A DNA stretch of 64,000 nucleotides from Phocoenobacter atlanticus subsp. cyclopteri (GTDB taxonomy: Bacteria > Pseudomonadota > Gammaproteobacteria > Enterobacterales > Pasteurellaceae), in the NCBI RefSeq assembly GCF_018343795.1, contig NZ_CP074346.1:1488001-1552000 (forward strand), given 5' to 3'. The first letter of the stretch is position 1; each line of letters starts with the position of its first letter. The notes below the pieces were generated by a model. That model did not search any database and had not been told where the DNA came from. It worked only from the letters and a program-made list of their open reading frames with translations. The translations under genes and the position numbers were made by a program. Positions 40,075-48,272 of the stretch are shown in pieces.

Positions 40075-41280
40075 ATGCCAAAGATAGTAAAACCTTTAAC
40101 GAACACTGAAGTAAATAATGCTAAACCAAAAGAAAAGCCTTACCGTCTGAATGATGGCAAGGGACTTTACTTGCTTGTAAATCCCAATAAAAGCAAGCTG
40201 TGGCGATTTAATTATTCACGACCGTTTAACAAGAAGCGTAATGATTTAAGTTTGGGAAAATATCCAGCAGTAACATTATTACAAGCAAGAGCATTGAGAG
40301 ATGAATACCTTTCTTTACTTGCTCAACGTATAGATCCACAACTTTATAGACAGAAGTTAGAGAATGATGCATTATCAAGTCAAGAAAATACGTTTATAAA
40401 AATTGCTGAAAAATGGAAAAAGAAGAAAGCACCAGAAGTAAAAGAACAAACAATGCTGAAAAACTGGCAACGTTTAGAAAATCATCTATTTCCTAAATTA
40501 GCATATTATCCAATCACAGAAATTACTCCACAACTTGTGATCCAAACATTGGAACCTTTGCAGGCTAGGGGAGTCGGTGATACTCTACACAGAACCGCCC
40601 GTTTACTTAATGAAATTATGGATTTTGCAGTGAACTGTGGAATACTTGAGTTTAATAAATGTATAAATGTTGGCAACTCATTTACAAGACAGCCAATAAC
40701 AAATAATCCTACCATTCGCCCTGAAGAGTTACCTACTTTTTTAAGTAAATTAACATATAGTAATGTATCATCGATGACAAAAATACTCATAAAATGGCAA
40801 CTTCTTACAATGGTTCGCCCAAAAGAAGCTGTAACAGTAGAATGGTGTGAAATAGATTTTTATAAAAAACTTTGGACTATTCCAGCCGAGAAAATGAAAG
40901 GGGGAAAGAAACCGCATACAGTGCCACTTTCTACCCAAGCCCTTTCACAACTTGAAAAAATGAAAGAAATCACAGGGCATCAACAATTTGTATTTACGAG
41001 TATTATAAACAAAATACAGCCAATGAGTTCACAAACTGCAAATAGGTCGATATCTTTAATGGGATACAAAGGGCATCTCACTGCTCACGGCTTGCGAGCG
41101 TTAGCCGACACGTACTTGAGTGAACAATTATTAAATCACGAAGTGATTGAAGCCTGTCTATCTCACGGAATAAAAAATAGTGTTCGAAAGGCTTATAACC
41201 GCTCTGATTACTTAGAACAAAGAAAACCAGTAATGCAACTTTGGGGAGATTTTGTAGAAAATTGTAGCCCTAGATTATGA
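40075..41280 (+). CDS. int: Tyrosine-type site-specific integrase (P4-like)
   Basis: This is a 401-residue tyrosine recombinase of the P4/DUF4102 type. The N-terminal arm domain is visible in the segment LNDGKGLYLLVNPNKSKLWRF; the catalytic part has VRPKEA (Arg), HTVPLS, HGLRALADTY (His-x-x-Arg) and a C-terminal KAYNRSDY tyrosine. It excises and integrates the prophage at the neighbouring tRNA. It is convergent with the early operon and ends at a hairpin. Confidence 0.92.
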   Translation: MPKIVKPLTNTEVNNAKPKEKPYRLNDGKGLYLLVNPNKSKLWRFNYSRPFNKKRNDLSLGKYPAVTLLQARALRDEYLSLLAQRIDPQLYRQKLENDALSSQENTFIKIAEKWKKKKAPEVKEQTMLKNWQRLENHLFPKLAYYPITEITPQLVIQTLEPLQARGVGDTLHRTARLLNEIMDFAVNCGILEFNKCINVGNSFTRQPITNNPTIRPEELPTFLSKLTYSNVSSMTKILIKWQLLTMVRPKEAVTVEWCEIDFYKKLWTIPAEKMKGGKKPHTVPLSTQALSQLEKMKEITGHQQFVFTSIINKIQPMSSQTANRSISLMGYKGHLTAHGLRALADTYLSEQLLNHEVIEACLSHGIKNSVRKAYNRSDYLEQRKPVMQLWGDFVENCSPRL

Positions 41281-41296
41281 TTATTCTTAATAAAAA

Positions 41297-41319
41297 GACC
41301 GCCTAATGCGGTCATTTTT
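41297..41319. terminator. Bidirectional terminator between int and alpA
   Basis: GACCGC (41297-41302) pairs with GCGGTC (41308-41313), loop CTAAT, followed rightward by ATTTTT and leftward by TTTTTATT. Confidence 0.85.
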
Positions 41320-41325
41320 CATTGT

Positions 41326-41508
41326 CTAAGAATTTATATACTCTTCAATATCCGATAAACGCCAACGAACCGCACGTTTACCTATTCTTTTTGGCTGTGG
41401 AAACTTACCTTGTTTCATATATTTATAGATACTTGTTACACCAATACCTACCAACTCCACAACTTCACTTAATGTTAATAATTGATTTATCTGTGTTGAT
41501 TTTTTCAT
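41326..41508 (-). CDS. AlpA/MerR-like small DNA-binding protein (excisionase candidate)
   Basis: The 60-residue protein has a winged helix-turn-helix of the AlpA type: LLTLSEVVELVGIGVTSIYK followed by FPQPKRIGKRAVRWRLSDIEEY. AlpA family proteins regulate integrase or act as excision factors in P4/P2-type elements. It is the last gene of the leftward early operon, next to convergent int, a position suiting a Cox-like directionality factor. Confidence 0.82.
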   Translation of the reverse strand: MKKSTQINQLLTLSEVVELVGIGVTSIYKYMKQGKFPQPKRIGKRAVRWRLSDIEEYINS

Positions 41509-41522
41509 TACTCACCCCCAAT

Positions 41523-41972
41523 TTAAAACGGTATATCATCATCAAAATTATTGTTAGGCTTCGGTGCTTGATAAGTTTCAGCTTTACCTTTTGCCTTTGC
41601 ATATTGATTTTGCGTTGGTTTCTGCGGTGTAGTCGTTGCATTATCTTGCTTACTTCCTAACATTTGCAAACTACTTGCAATAATTTCTGTTGTGTAACGT
41701 TCAATGCCCGCATTGTCTGTCCATTTATGCGTTTGTAATTTACCCTCTACTGCAACTTGTGATCCCTTTTTAAGATAATCACGCACGATTTCCGCACGGC
41801 GTCCATAAAATACAACCCTATGCCATTCAGTATGCTCTTTCATCTCACCTGTTTGTTTATCTTGCCACTTTTCAGAAGTGGCAATGCTGATAGTTGCGAT
41901 ACAATCGCCATTTGTTCCTTGATGAATTGTTGGGTCATTACCGAGACGACCTATAATAATTGCTTTATTCAT
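41523..41972 (-). CDS. ssb: Phage single-stranded DNA-binding protein
   Basis: This 149-residue SSB has an OB-fold starting MNKAIIIGRLGNDP, with EWHRVVFYGRRAE, a glutamine/asparagine-rich linker and the acidic tip DDDIPF that recruits partner enzymes. It would protect the displaced strand during gpA-initiated rolling-circle replication. The start overlaps the previous gene by eight bases. Confidence 0.93.
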   Translation of the reverse strand: MNKAIIIGRLGNDPTIHQGTNGDCIATISIATSEKWQDKQTGEMKEHTEWHRVVFYGRRAEIVRDYLKKGSQVAVEGKLQTHKWTDNAGIERYTTEIIASSLQMLGSKQDNATTTPQKPTQNQYAKAKGKAETYQAPKPNNNFDDDIPF

Positions 41973-42531
41973 TTTCTAGGTCCTCTTCAGTTATTTCAAC
42001 TGTTCCATTTTTTGTTAATTTCACAGGTACTGCAAAATGACTATAATCACACATGTCTTCTGATACAAAAATCTTATCATTAAAATCTTCTGGCTCTTCA
42101 TACATAATTGCCTCTATGATTTTATTTTCTCGTGCGTGATCATCACTAGTATCAGATACATAAGCAAGAATATACTTATCTTTTGCTAGTTTTTTAGCTA
42201 ATTCAGAACCTACCAACTTTGGACTTGGTTCTTCTATACAAATTTTATGACCCCAATCATTACAGCCCTCCATCAACTTAATAATTTCATCATCTGTTTC
42301 TTTAACAAAAATATACTCGTTATGAACGTAAATTCTTGTTGCTTTTAAATCTTCGTCATACTCAAAATAATAGATATGCTGAGTATTAATATTAATACGT
42401 TTATTCAAGTCAATGACTTCATCATCAACACATTCAACACGTTTTAATTTAATAAATTTACCCATTGTTTTGCCCTTATCAATTGCTATTTCACTATTAT
42501 TTATTTTGGTTAAAGTGATTGTTTTACTCAT
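41965..42531 (-). CDS. Uncharacterised phage protein
   Basis: The 188-residue acidic protein has no signal or membrane segment. A central stretch (INTQHIYYFEYDEDLKATRIYV) alternates like a small beta domain with a weak resemblance to FlbD-like proteins; I do not recognise a family. It overlaps both neighbours by eight bases, so it belongs to the early operon and is probably expressed with ssb. Confidence 0.7.
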   Translation of the reverse strand: MSKTITLTKINNSEIAIDKGKTMGKFIKLKRVECVDDEVIDLNKRININTQHIYYFEYDEDLKATRIYVHNEYIFVKETDDEIIKLMEGCNDWGHKICIEEPSPKLVGSELAKKLAKDKYILAYVSDTSDDHARENKIIEAIMYEEPEDFNDKIFVSEDMCDYSHFAVPVKLTKNGTVEITEEDLENE

Positions 42532-42808
42532 TGTTATTTTCCCCTGTTAAATTTCCCCCTAACATCGCATAACCCGCAATATCTCGCCAGTTGTCTTCAT
42601 AATTTGGATCACCTGTAACAATACGTGCTATTTTTACACAGATCATTTCTAACGCCTCTCTTTGTTGCGTGGTAATTCTTATTTCTTTATCTAAGTTTCC
42701 AGTTTTTAATGCTCCTTTTAATTTTTGAGAAATATAAGCGGTTTCACAAAAATCCCCATAAACCGCACCACGATCTACTATCGTTTGTTGTACTGTTTTA
42801 TTTTTCAT
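42524..42808 (-). CDS. Phage protein of the DUF6378 type
   Basis: This is a 94-residue protein. The pattern RGAVYGDF...QQREALEMICVKIARIVTGDPNY.DNWRDIAGYA is the layout I know from DUF6378-like phage proteins, which are all of unknown function; the helical EALxMIxxKIxRI core may be a nucleotide-pyrophosphohydrolase-like bundle. The start overlaps nothing upstream; its stop overlaps the next gene by eight bases. Confidence 0.72.
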   Translation of the reverse strand: MKNKTVQQTIVDRGAVYGDFCETAYISQKLKGALKTGNLDKEIRITTQQREALEMICVKIARIVTGDPNYEDNWRDIAGYAMLGGNLTGENNNE

Positions 42809-42823
42809 AGTTTTTCCTTATTT

Positions 42824-43357
42824 TTAAGTTCTATAATGTGCAATTTGTCTTATTTCATTAAGAGGAACATAGTCTGTTGATAGCTTCTCCCTTTTTGTTT
42901 TATCAAAAAAGACAAACATTTGCGGACGTCTTGCCCCTTTCGTTTCTAACCCAGTTTCACTGTGTAAAAATGGAATGCGACTTTCTGTTACAAATACAAT
43001 TTTATTTGCGTGTTGAACACATTTAGCAAACCATTTGGTCGAGTTATCTACATTTAAAAGCATTACTACTTTTGCTCCTTTTTCTGATTCTGTAATTGCT
43101 TTTTCAATAAAAGGGAGCGGATTAGAGTAAGGTGGATTGCACCAGATACGTTTACTCTTACTTGTCCAATCCACATTAAGTGCATTTTCCTCTTTTGATA
43201 TGAATTTCTTACACTTTCTATTAAACTCACTTGCAGCTGCATCTAATCCAAAGCCCTTATTGTTCAATATGTTACAATTTAAAAAATACACTTCAGCAAA
43301 ACAGATTACCCAAAAAGGTGTCGCCCAGCTGTCAGTGTCCATTGTTTGTCTTGTCAT
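42824..43357 (-). CDS. Phage DNA N-6-adenine methyltransferase (Dam-like)
   Basis: This 177-residue enzyme matches the phage N-6-adenine methyltransferase family. The N-terminal DSWATPFWVI, the GLDAAAS substrate/AdoMet region and the catalytic NPPYSN are all visible. It likely methylates GATC or a related site in replicating phage DNA, masking host restriction. Three bases separate it from the next methyltransferase gene. Confidence 0.87.
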   Translation of the reverse strand: MTRQTMDTDSWATPFWVICFAEVYFLNCNILNNKGFGLDAAASEFNRKCKKFISKEENALNVDWTSKSKRIWCNPPYSNPLPFIEKAITESEKGAKVVMLLNVDNSTKWFAKCVQHANKIVFVTESRIPFLHSETGLETKGARRPQMFVFFDKTKREKLSTDYVPLNEIRQIAHYRT

Positions 43358-43360
43358 TGT

Positions 43361-44023
43361 TTACTCCTTTTCTCTTAATATTCTATTTTTAGCGAGTTCG
43401 AAATAATGTGAATTAAGTTCAAAGCCGACATACTCAAAACCTAGTTGTTCACAAGCGATTAAACTACTTGCACTACCAACGTGAGTATCTAAAATTTTAT
43501 GTCCAGCTTTTGCATACTTCTGCAGTAGCCACAGATAAAGATTTACTGGTTTTTGTGTCGGATGTATCCTTTTTTCGTTTAATTTTTTATTTCCTTGTTG
43601 TATATGCCCTTCATCTATAGATTTTCCCTGCATCATCCCGTTCCACATATATTTGAACTGTCTCACACTATCGTGTTTACTGCAGTATGCAATTTCGCAA
43701 TCACTAAATGGACTCTTACCGTTGCACTTGTCCCAAACAATACGGCCAGAACCAAATTTGTAATTATTAAAATAATTTACGCCCCAGATAATCTGATGTT
43801 TACTTACTCTAAATAACTCATCAAAATATTCTTTAGTTGGCAATTCCCAAGTATCCGTTTCTTTATAGATTCTTTGAACACCGATAGGGCTTTCTTTTTT
43901 GCCATAAAATTTTCTCTTCTCAGGACCCGAAAAATAAGGCGGATCGACTATGGCTAAATTAAAATAATTGTCAGGGTATTTTTTCATACCTTCAAAACAA
44001 TCTTCATTCGTGAACTTATTCAT
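43361..44023 (-). CDS. Site-specific DNA methyltransferase (N4/N6 beta-type)
   Basis: This 220-residue methyltransferase of the N6_N4_Mtase class has catalytic DPPYF near residue 27 and the AdoMet site LDTHVGSASSLIACEQLGF near the C-terminus, that is motif IV before motif I (beta order). No cognate endonuclease gene lies nearby, so it is an orphan. Together with the adjacent Dam-like enzyme it gives the phage two modification activities. Its recognition sequence cannot be read from the protein. Confidence 0.88.
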   Translation of the reverse strand: MNKFTNEDCFEGMKKYPDNYFNLAIVDPPYFSGPEKRKFYGKKESPIGVQRIYKETDTWELPTKEYFDELFRVSKHQIIWGVNYFNNYKFGSGRIVWDKCNGKSPFSDCEIAYCSKHDSVRQFKYMWNGMMQGKSIDEGHIQQGNKKLNEKRIHPTQKPVNLYLWLLQKYAKAGHKILDTHVGSASSLIACEQLGFEYVGFELNSHYFELAKNRILREKE

Positions 44024-44038
44024 ACTTTCCCCCTCTTT

Positions 44039-46357
44039 TTAACAAAATCTAATCTCATTACCATCGTATTCAATACTCTGATAATTGTTTAACTTAACTG
44101 ATCCACCTTTTAATAATGAATAAATATGATTATTATTTATCCAATTTTCAGGAATGCCACGCCACCTTAACGCCATTTTCAATTTTTCCACCTCCTTAGG
44201 TCTTTGATGTAAGTAATCACTAACTGAAATATAGCCTAAACCCTTGCTATGAATAGGGTTACAGTTATTGACACAAGTCCAAGCGGAGCAAAGCTCCGTA
44301 TTTTTTGCTTCGCTACGCTCACCAATTTTTGGTGAACGTTCATCTTGCGAACGTTCATCTTGCTTAACTGCTTTTTTGATGACCCATTTCTTTAAACGTG
44401 TTTTCACACTTTCAAATGCAGATCTTATCCCTGTGATTTTTTTGCTGACTTCACCATATTGATTAGCGTCACACTCTTCATAGCAAAGATTTGCATATTG
44501 ATCGGTACGTTTAACTAATGCCCCACCTTGTCCTTGTAAGTAGCACGCATATTCCCCCATATCAGCAAATAAACGTAATTCTTCCAATTTCTTATCAGAA
44601 ATCTTGCCAGTTAAACAGCGACGTAATTCACGCCATACCGAAATATTGCCTGCCCCATAAAACTGAAATTGACGAATGCCCCATAAACTCGCCCACGCTC
44701 TCGCACGTTTTGAGTTTTCTTTTAAATCAATATCTTTTACTTCATCACTCATTACGTCATCATCAGCAAAACCATCAATATTTTTTGCAATATATTTGGC
44801 AATATAGCCCGTTGGGGTCCCTTTCTTTTTGTCGCATTCTTCCACTTTGCAACGATGTTTTTTGGCTCCTGCTTCGTCACCGTCTTCCTCTAGTGCTTTC
44901 ATCTTAAAAAGTTCAATGGCTTTTTCTTTGTGTTGCACGGGTACAAAAAAGAGTAAATGCCAGTGGGGAGTTGCATCGTGATGAGGTTCTGCTACTCGCA
45001 TTCCACTCCCTTTAATCCCATATTTATTCAGTAATGCTCGGTATTGTTGCCATACTGTGTTTAAATATAGATGTGTGGCTCGTGGGCTTGCACCATTCCA
45101 TTTTGGGTTACGTCCACCAGTTGAAAGCTGAGCGTGGTATTTGCTCGGTGCAGTTAAAGTTAAGAAAAGAGCCACAAGCCCGTTTTCTTCTGCCCATTCC
45201 TCAACACCTCTTAAGCGTGTCATCATTTCAATTCTTCTTAGTTGTGGGTTTGAATTAGAGCGTAAAAACATATCCAACAACGCTACTTGTTCCTCAGGCT
45301 CTTCAATGTTTTCAACGATCATCTCTTTTAAAAAATCATAGTTTTTACGCATTTGCATTTTCCAATCACGCAAACCGTCTTTTGAAATATAAGGGCTAAC
45401 TTTCTTTTGTACTTCACCGCACGCAATCGCAATATGTTCAACCATTCTTTTTTGCAGTGTACGAAGTTGCTTAAACCAAAATGTTTCACTGGTGATTTTG
45501 CTCAATGCAATTTGCATTTGATTCACTTTTGGGTTATCGGTTTTCTCAAAGGTTTTCCAATACGGCATTTCAATGCAAACCTTTTTACACATCTCACCGC
45601 ATTCAACAAAGCAATCTTCCATTACCTGATCAATATCTTCTTCAGAAAATGCTTTGCCACTATTCGCAAGATGTGTAAAGAAGTCTGTTTGCAAATTTAA
45701 AAAAATATCTGCTAATTTTTTTGAGATGTCTTTTAAACGTTGCTCATTGAGTAAGAAAAAAGGAATTTCTGCTTTTTTATCTAGCATATTCTTTTTGCGT
45801 TTACGCCCTAAGCAGTGGTTTAAAATCCCCTTGATTTTGTTTGGTCTTGAAAATTTTTGATAATCTTTTCCCACTTCTTTTGCCATCGCTTCAGCTTTTT
45901 TACCCTCTTCAATTTCACGGTAAATATCATAAGCACGTTGTTCGGAAACACTTCTATCTAACCAAGAAAAATCAACCTGATACTGGTCTAACACCAAATT
46001 TAAATGCTTATCAAATAAATCACGCAGATAACAGTTTGCATAAGCACGTTGTTTATTCCCAATCGCAAAGCCAATAGAACCATCGTCTTTAACGCTTTTA
46101 TAAGCTCGTAAATACAAACCACGAAAATACTCACGCTGACGTTTTGTCGGTAGCTTTCTTAACAATGCCTCGACATAATCAAAACTGTCTTTCCCCACCA
46201 AATCAAACAATTCAAGCTGATTATTTGTTACTTGTTTATCATCAAACTGTGGCTTAACATTATTGTTAAGCGGTAACTTTTCAGCAATATTTTGCAAATT
46301 TCGCTGATAAACTTCTTCGGCTCGTTGCTGTTGAGCCTGCGAATCCCAGCCAGCCAT
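44039..46357 (-). CDS. Rolling-circle replication initiator (P2 gpA-like)
   Basis: This 772-residue HUH endonuclease nicks the origin and stays covalently bound to the 5' end. The metal motif HWH is at about 465-467 in ATPHWHLLFF, and paired catalytic tyrosines are at about 518 and 522 in GYIAKYIAKN. The N-terminal half is the gpA-specific domain. ATG 46357 with GGGAG is preferred to the TTG two codons upstream; it overlaps the previous stop by one base (TAATG). The 3' part carries hairpins and repeats that may be the origin. Confidence 0.9.
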   Translation of the reverse strand: MAGWDSQAQQQRAEEVYQRNLQNIAEKLPLNNNVKPQFDDKQVTNNQLELFDLVGKDSFDYVEALLRKLPTKRQREYFRGLYLRAYKSVKDDGSIGFAIGNKQRAYANCYLRDLFDKHLNLVLDQYQVDFSWLDRSVSEQRAYDIYREIEEGKKAEAMAKEVGKDYQKFSRPNKIKGILNHCLGRKRKKNMLDKKAEIPFFLLNEQRLKDISKKLADIFLNLQTDFFTHLANSGKAFSEEDIDQVMEDCFVECGEMCKKVCIEMPYWKTFEKTDNPKVNQMQIALSKITSETFWFKQLRTLQKRMVEHIAIACGEVQKKVSPYISKDGLRDWKMQMRKNYDFLKEMIVENIEEPEEQVALLDMFLRSNSNPQLRRIEMMTRLRGVEEWAEENGLVALFLTLTAPSKYHAQLSTGGRNPKWNGASPRATHLYLNTVWQQYRALLNKYGIKGSGMRVAEPHHDATPHWHLLFFVPVQHKEKAIELFKMKALEEDGDEAGAKKHRCKVEECDKKKGTPTGYIAKYIAKNIDGFADDDVMSDEVKDIDLKENSKRARAWASLWGIRQFQFYGAGNISVWRELRRCLTGKISDKKLEELRLFADMGEYACYLQGQGGALVKRTDQYANLCYEECDANQYGEVSKKITGIRSAFESVKTRLKKWVIKKAVKQDERSQDERSPKIGERSEAKNTELCSAWTCVNNCNPIHSKGLGYISVSDYLHQRPKEVEKLKMALRWRGIPENWINNNHIYSLLKGGSVKLNNYQSIEYDGNEIRFC
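44284..44363. other. Candidate replication origin inside gpA
   Basis: Three structures cluster here. A six-bp GC stem is CGGAGC/GCTCCG with loop AAA (44284-44298). A second stem is CACCAA/TTGGTG (44320-44334). A 15-bp direct repeat GAACGTTCATCTTGC occurs twice in tandem (44334-44348, 44349-44363) and contains the palindrome GAACGTTC. The P2 origin lies within its A gene, so this is a reasonable candidate; the repeats also encode QDERSQDERS. Confidence 0.4.
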
Positions 46358-46533
46358 TAGCAAGCTCTCCCTTTTTGTTCAATCTCTTTTAAGCGTTCAA
46401 TATGATTAATTGCTTGGCTTTCAGTAAAAAAACAATCAATCACATTAGTCTTAGCAAAAACGACGAAACACGGTTCACACTCTTTTTGTTTAATCTTATA
46501 ATTGCCTGATATTAAAATAGTTTTAGTCTTCAT
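46357..46533 (-). CDS. Small phage protein, 58 residues
   Basis: The frame encodes a 58-residue protein starting MKTKTILISGNYKIK and ending KGRAC. The start overlaps the upstream small gene by eleven bases and the stop shares one base with the gpA start (TAATG), the coupling pattern seen across this operon. It is below common length cut-offs and easily missed. No family recognised; three to four cysteines are present, including CEPC. Confidence 0.65.
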   Translation of the reverse strand: MKTKTILISGNYKIKQKECEPCFVVFAKTNVIDCFFTESQAINHIERLKEIEQKGRAC

Positions 46534-46735
46534 CTCTAATCACCCTCGTTGTACAAGTTACTTTAATTATGACTTCTTCATTGTCTTCTAGTGACGTTGA
46601 ATGTTTGTCGAACATCTTTGAAAAATCGTTATAAAGATTATCGAAATAGAGCTTTAAATCTCTGTTTAATGTGTCACGATTTGCGAGAAAACCGCCCTCA
46701 ACTTTTTCTTTAAACTGTTTTACTTTGATACCCAT
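46523..46735 (-). CDS. Small phage protein, 70 residues
   Basis: This 70-residue, mixed-charge, probably helical protein (MGIKVKQFKEKVEGGFLANR...). Its ATG follows directly on the stop of the previous gene with GGAGGG upstream (AAAGGAGGGCTATTAA), a strong ribosome site. No family recognised. Confidence 0.65.
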   Translation of the reverse strand: MGIKVKQFKEKVEGGFLANRDTLNRDLKLYFDNLYNDFSKMFDKHSTSLEDNEEVIIKVTCTTRVIRDED

Positions 46736-46885
46736 TTAATAGCCCTCCTTTCTTAAATTAATTGCTTCATCTAACGCTTTAATGCCCTTTATCCAGTATT
46801 CATAGTTGCCAGTTTTAAAATATAAATATGTAAAAAACTGATAAAATCTAACCGCTATATCTAGCTTATTTGTATTAATCATCAT
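46736..46885 (-). CDS. Small phage protein, 49 residues
   Basis: The frame encodes 49 residues from MMINTNKLDIAV to LRKEGY. The ATG overlaps the stop of the previous gene (TAATG), and its stop abuts the next start, so it is locked into the operon by position. Aromatic-rich middle (FYQFFTYLYF) may contact a membrane or a partner. No family recognised. Confidence 0.6.
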   Translation of the reverse strand: MMINTNKLDIAVRFYQFFTYLYFKTGNYEYWIKGIKALDEAINLRKEGY

Positions 46886-47202
46886 TATTCATCCCCTTTC
46901 CAAACCTGTTTTAACACTTTAGTTAAACGATAATAAATAGAACGATCTGCTTGCGAATAAACATTAATATCTACAATTGCCTGAGAAATTGCTTTAATGT
47001 AATCTTTCGGCAAAACATCTAATGACTGCGAGCTATCAACCTCGACACCTGCAACTTTTAGAACAAACCGACGATGAGAGTCGGTATAACTTGCCCAACG
47101 ATCACGCAATAAAAACCAATCTTGTGTTGTTTTCGGCGTTTGTTCTGCTTGTCTGTTTTTTTCAAACTGCTGACGCAATGCTGTCCAACTATTGATTTTC
47201 AT
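46885..47202 (-). CDS. Uncharacterised phage early protein, 105 residues
   Basis: This 105-residue soluble protein has conserved-looking WFLLRDRWASYTDSHRRFVLK, likely a helical domain. It lies 14 bases downstream of the coiled-coil gene and is coupled to the following small gene. I do not recognise the family. Confidence 0.7.
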   Translation of the reverse strand: MKINSWTALRQQFEKNRQAEQTPKTTQDWFLLRDRWASYTDSHRRFVLKVAGVEVDSSQSLDVLPKDYIKAISQAIVDINVYSQADRSIYYRLTKVLKQVWKGDE

Positions 47203-47216
47203 TGCTAACCCCCTAA

Positions 47217-47501
47217 CTACTTAGCAAAAACCTCTTTCCAAACACGGATAATAAAAGGGGCTTTCTTTTCTTCTCCAACTTTAAAATATTCACGAAAAAA
47301 TTCAGCCCACGCATTCCGCTCTTCAATTATTTCATTAATTTTTTTACGCTGTTCTTCTGTTGCCTGCATTAATGTATTAACATCATCTTTTAATGCTCGC
47401 ACCTGCTTTTCTAATCCCAGCGTATTTGCTCTATGCTTTCGCATATTGCGATAAAAACGCCATTGCAAATTGCGTTGTTTTCTACTATTTGGCTTTCTCA
47501 T
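47217..47501 (-). CDS. Small basic coiled-coil phage protein
   Basis: This 94-residue protein has a strongly basic N-terminus (RKPNSRKQRNLQWRFYRNMRKHR) and a central heptad pattern (LEKQVRALKDDVNTLMQATEEQ) suggesting a coiled coil. The basic tail could bind nucleic acid. It belongs to the early operon. No family recognised. Confidence 0.65.
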   Translation of the reverse strand: MRKPNSRKQRNLQWRFYRNMRKHRANTLGLEKQVRALKDDVNTLMQATEEQRKKINEIIEERNAWAEFFREYFKVGEEKKAPFIIRVWKEVFAK

Positions 47502-47625
47502 TTTTGTACTCCTATTGTTCTAAATTTGTTTATAAAAAACTCAAATCACTAAATTTAGGTTGTAAAAAACCACGACCTAATTTTTTACATTAAGCCGTTT
47601 ATTTATTAATCGGTTTATGGATTAG

Positions 47626-47874
47626 TTATTTTTCTTCGAACAGGTCTTTTGTATTCAAATCAACTTTCATTAAAGGCTTGTTGATACGTAACACTTCAGG
47701 ACGTTCTTGATAAATCGGAGTACTTACTTTTTTAATACTCGCCACTATCTCGTGCTTTGAGCCACAGTTGTTGCAGTAGCCGACAATATCAACCGTAAGT
47801 AAGCCGATTTTTTCGGAAGTCCTAACTCGCAAATTAGCACTTCCACAATTACCACAATTTAACGCTACATTCAT
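47626..47874 (-). CDS. Ogr/Delta-like zinc-finger transcription activator
   Basis: The 82-residue protein has two CxxC pairs (CGNCGSANLRVRTS... and CNNCGS) 22 residues apart, the Ogr/Delta pattern. Ogr in P2 activates late promoters by touching the RNA polymerase alpha subunit. Placed in the early operon here rather than after gene D, it would switch on the leftward tail genes. A 124-base gap downstream (47502-47625) holds only an imperfect AT-rich inverted repeat. Confidence 0.78.
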   Translation of the reverse strand: MNVALNCGNCGSANLRVRTSEKIGLLTVDIVGYCNNCGSKHEIVASIKKVSTPIYQERPEVLRINKPLMKVDLNTKDLFEEK

Positions 47875-47942
47875 ATTCTTTCCCCTAACACCTAAATTTT
47901 GTTTTATAATCCGATTTTTAACTACTTAAAAAGGACTAAGTT

Positions 47943-48272
47943 ATGACTACAGACGATCTTTTAAAACGTGTGACTGACCTAGAGACACAAATGAATCGCC
48001 GTCGTGATATTGCCAACTTGTTTGGTGTTCTTCTTGCAGAATCTTCAAGGTTTCAGTCTGAAATGGCTGTTTATCTTTCTTTGTCTCATTTAGATCTTTC
48101 ATCTTTTGAGAAACTATTTCAGAAATTTTCTGATCGTTTAGATGAGCTTGTTCAACCTTTTTCAAACGATGATCAATATGTTCAAGACTTAATTCAGTTG
48201 ATAAAGATGTCTGCGGAACCTTATCGCGTATATTTTCAAGCTGTAAATCAGGTACAAGAGCAGAAGCAATAA
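47943..48272 (+). CDS. Plus-strand phage ORF antisense to a zinc-finger gene
   Basis: This is a 109-residue acidic helical protein (MTTDDLLKRVTDLETQ...). AAAAAGGA lies eight bases before the ATG, and TATAAT with AT-rich flank is about 30 bases upstream, so it has its own signals. It lies wholly opposite the C-terminal half of the leftward 218-residue gene. Both frames look protein-like; I cannot decide whether both are expressed. Confidence 0.55.
   Translation: MTTDDLLKRVTDLETQMNRRRDIANLFGVLLAESSRFQSEMAVYLSLSHLDLSSFEKLFQKFSDRLDELVQPFSNDDQYVQDLIQLIKMSAEPYRVYFQAVNQVQEQKQ

Noticed and set aside
40506-40790. Minus-strand frame within int
   Set aside because: It is the antisense shadow of the integrase with no start signals.
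44518-46077. Several plus-strand frames opposite gpA
   Set aside because: They follow the gpA codon structure in reverse and lack ribosome sites; gpA is a clear full-length gene.
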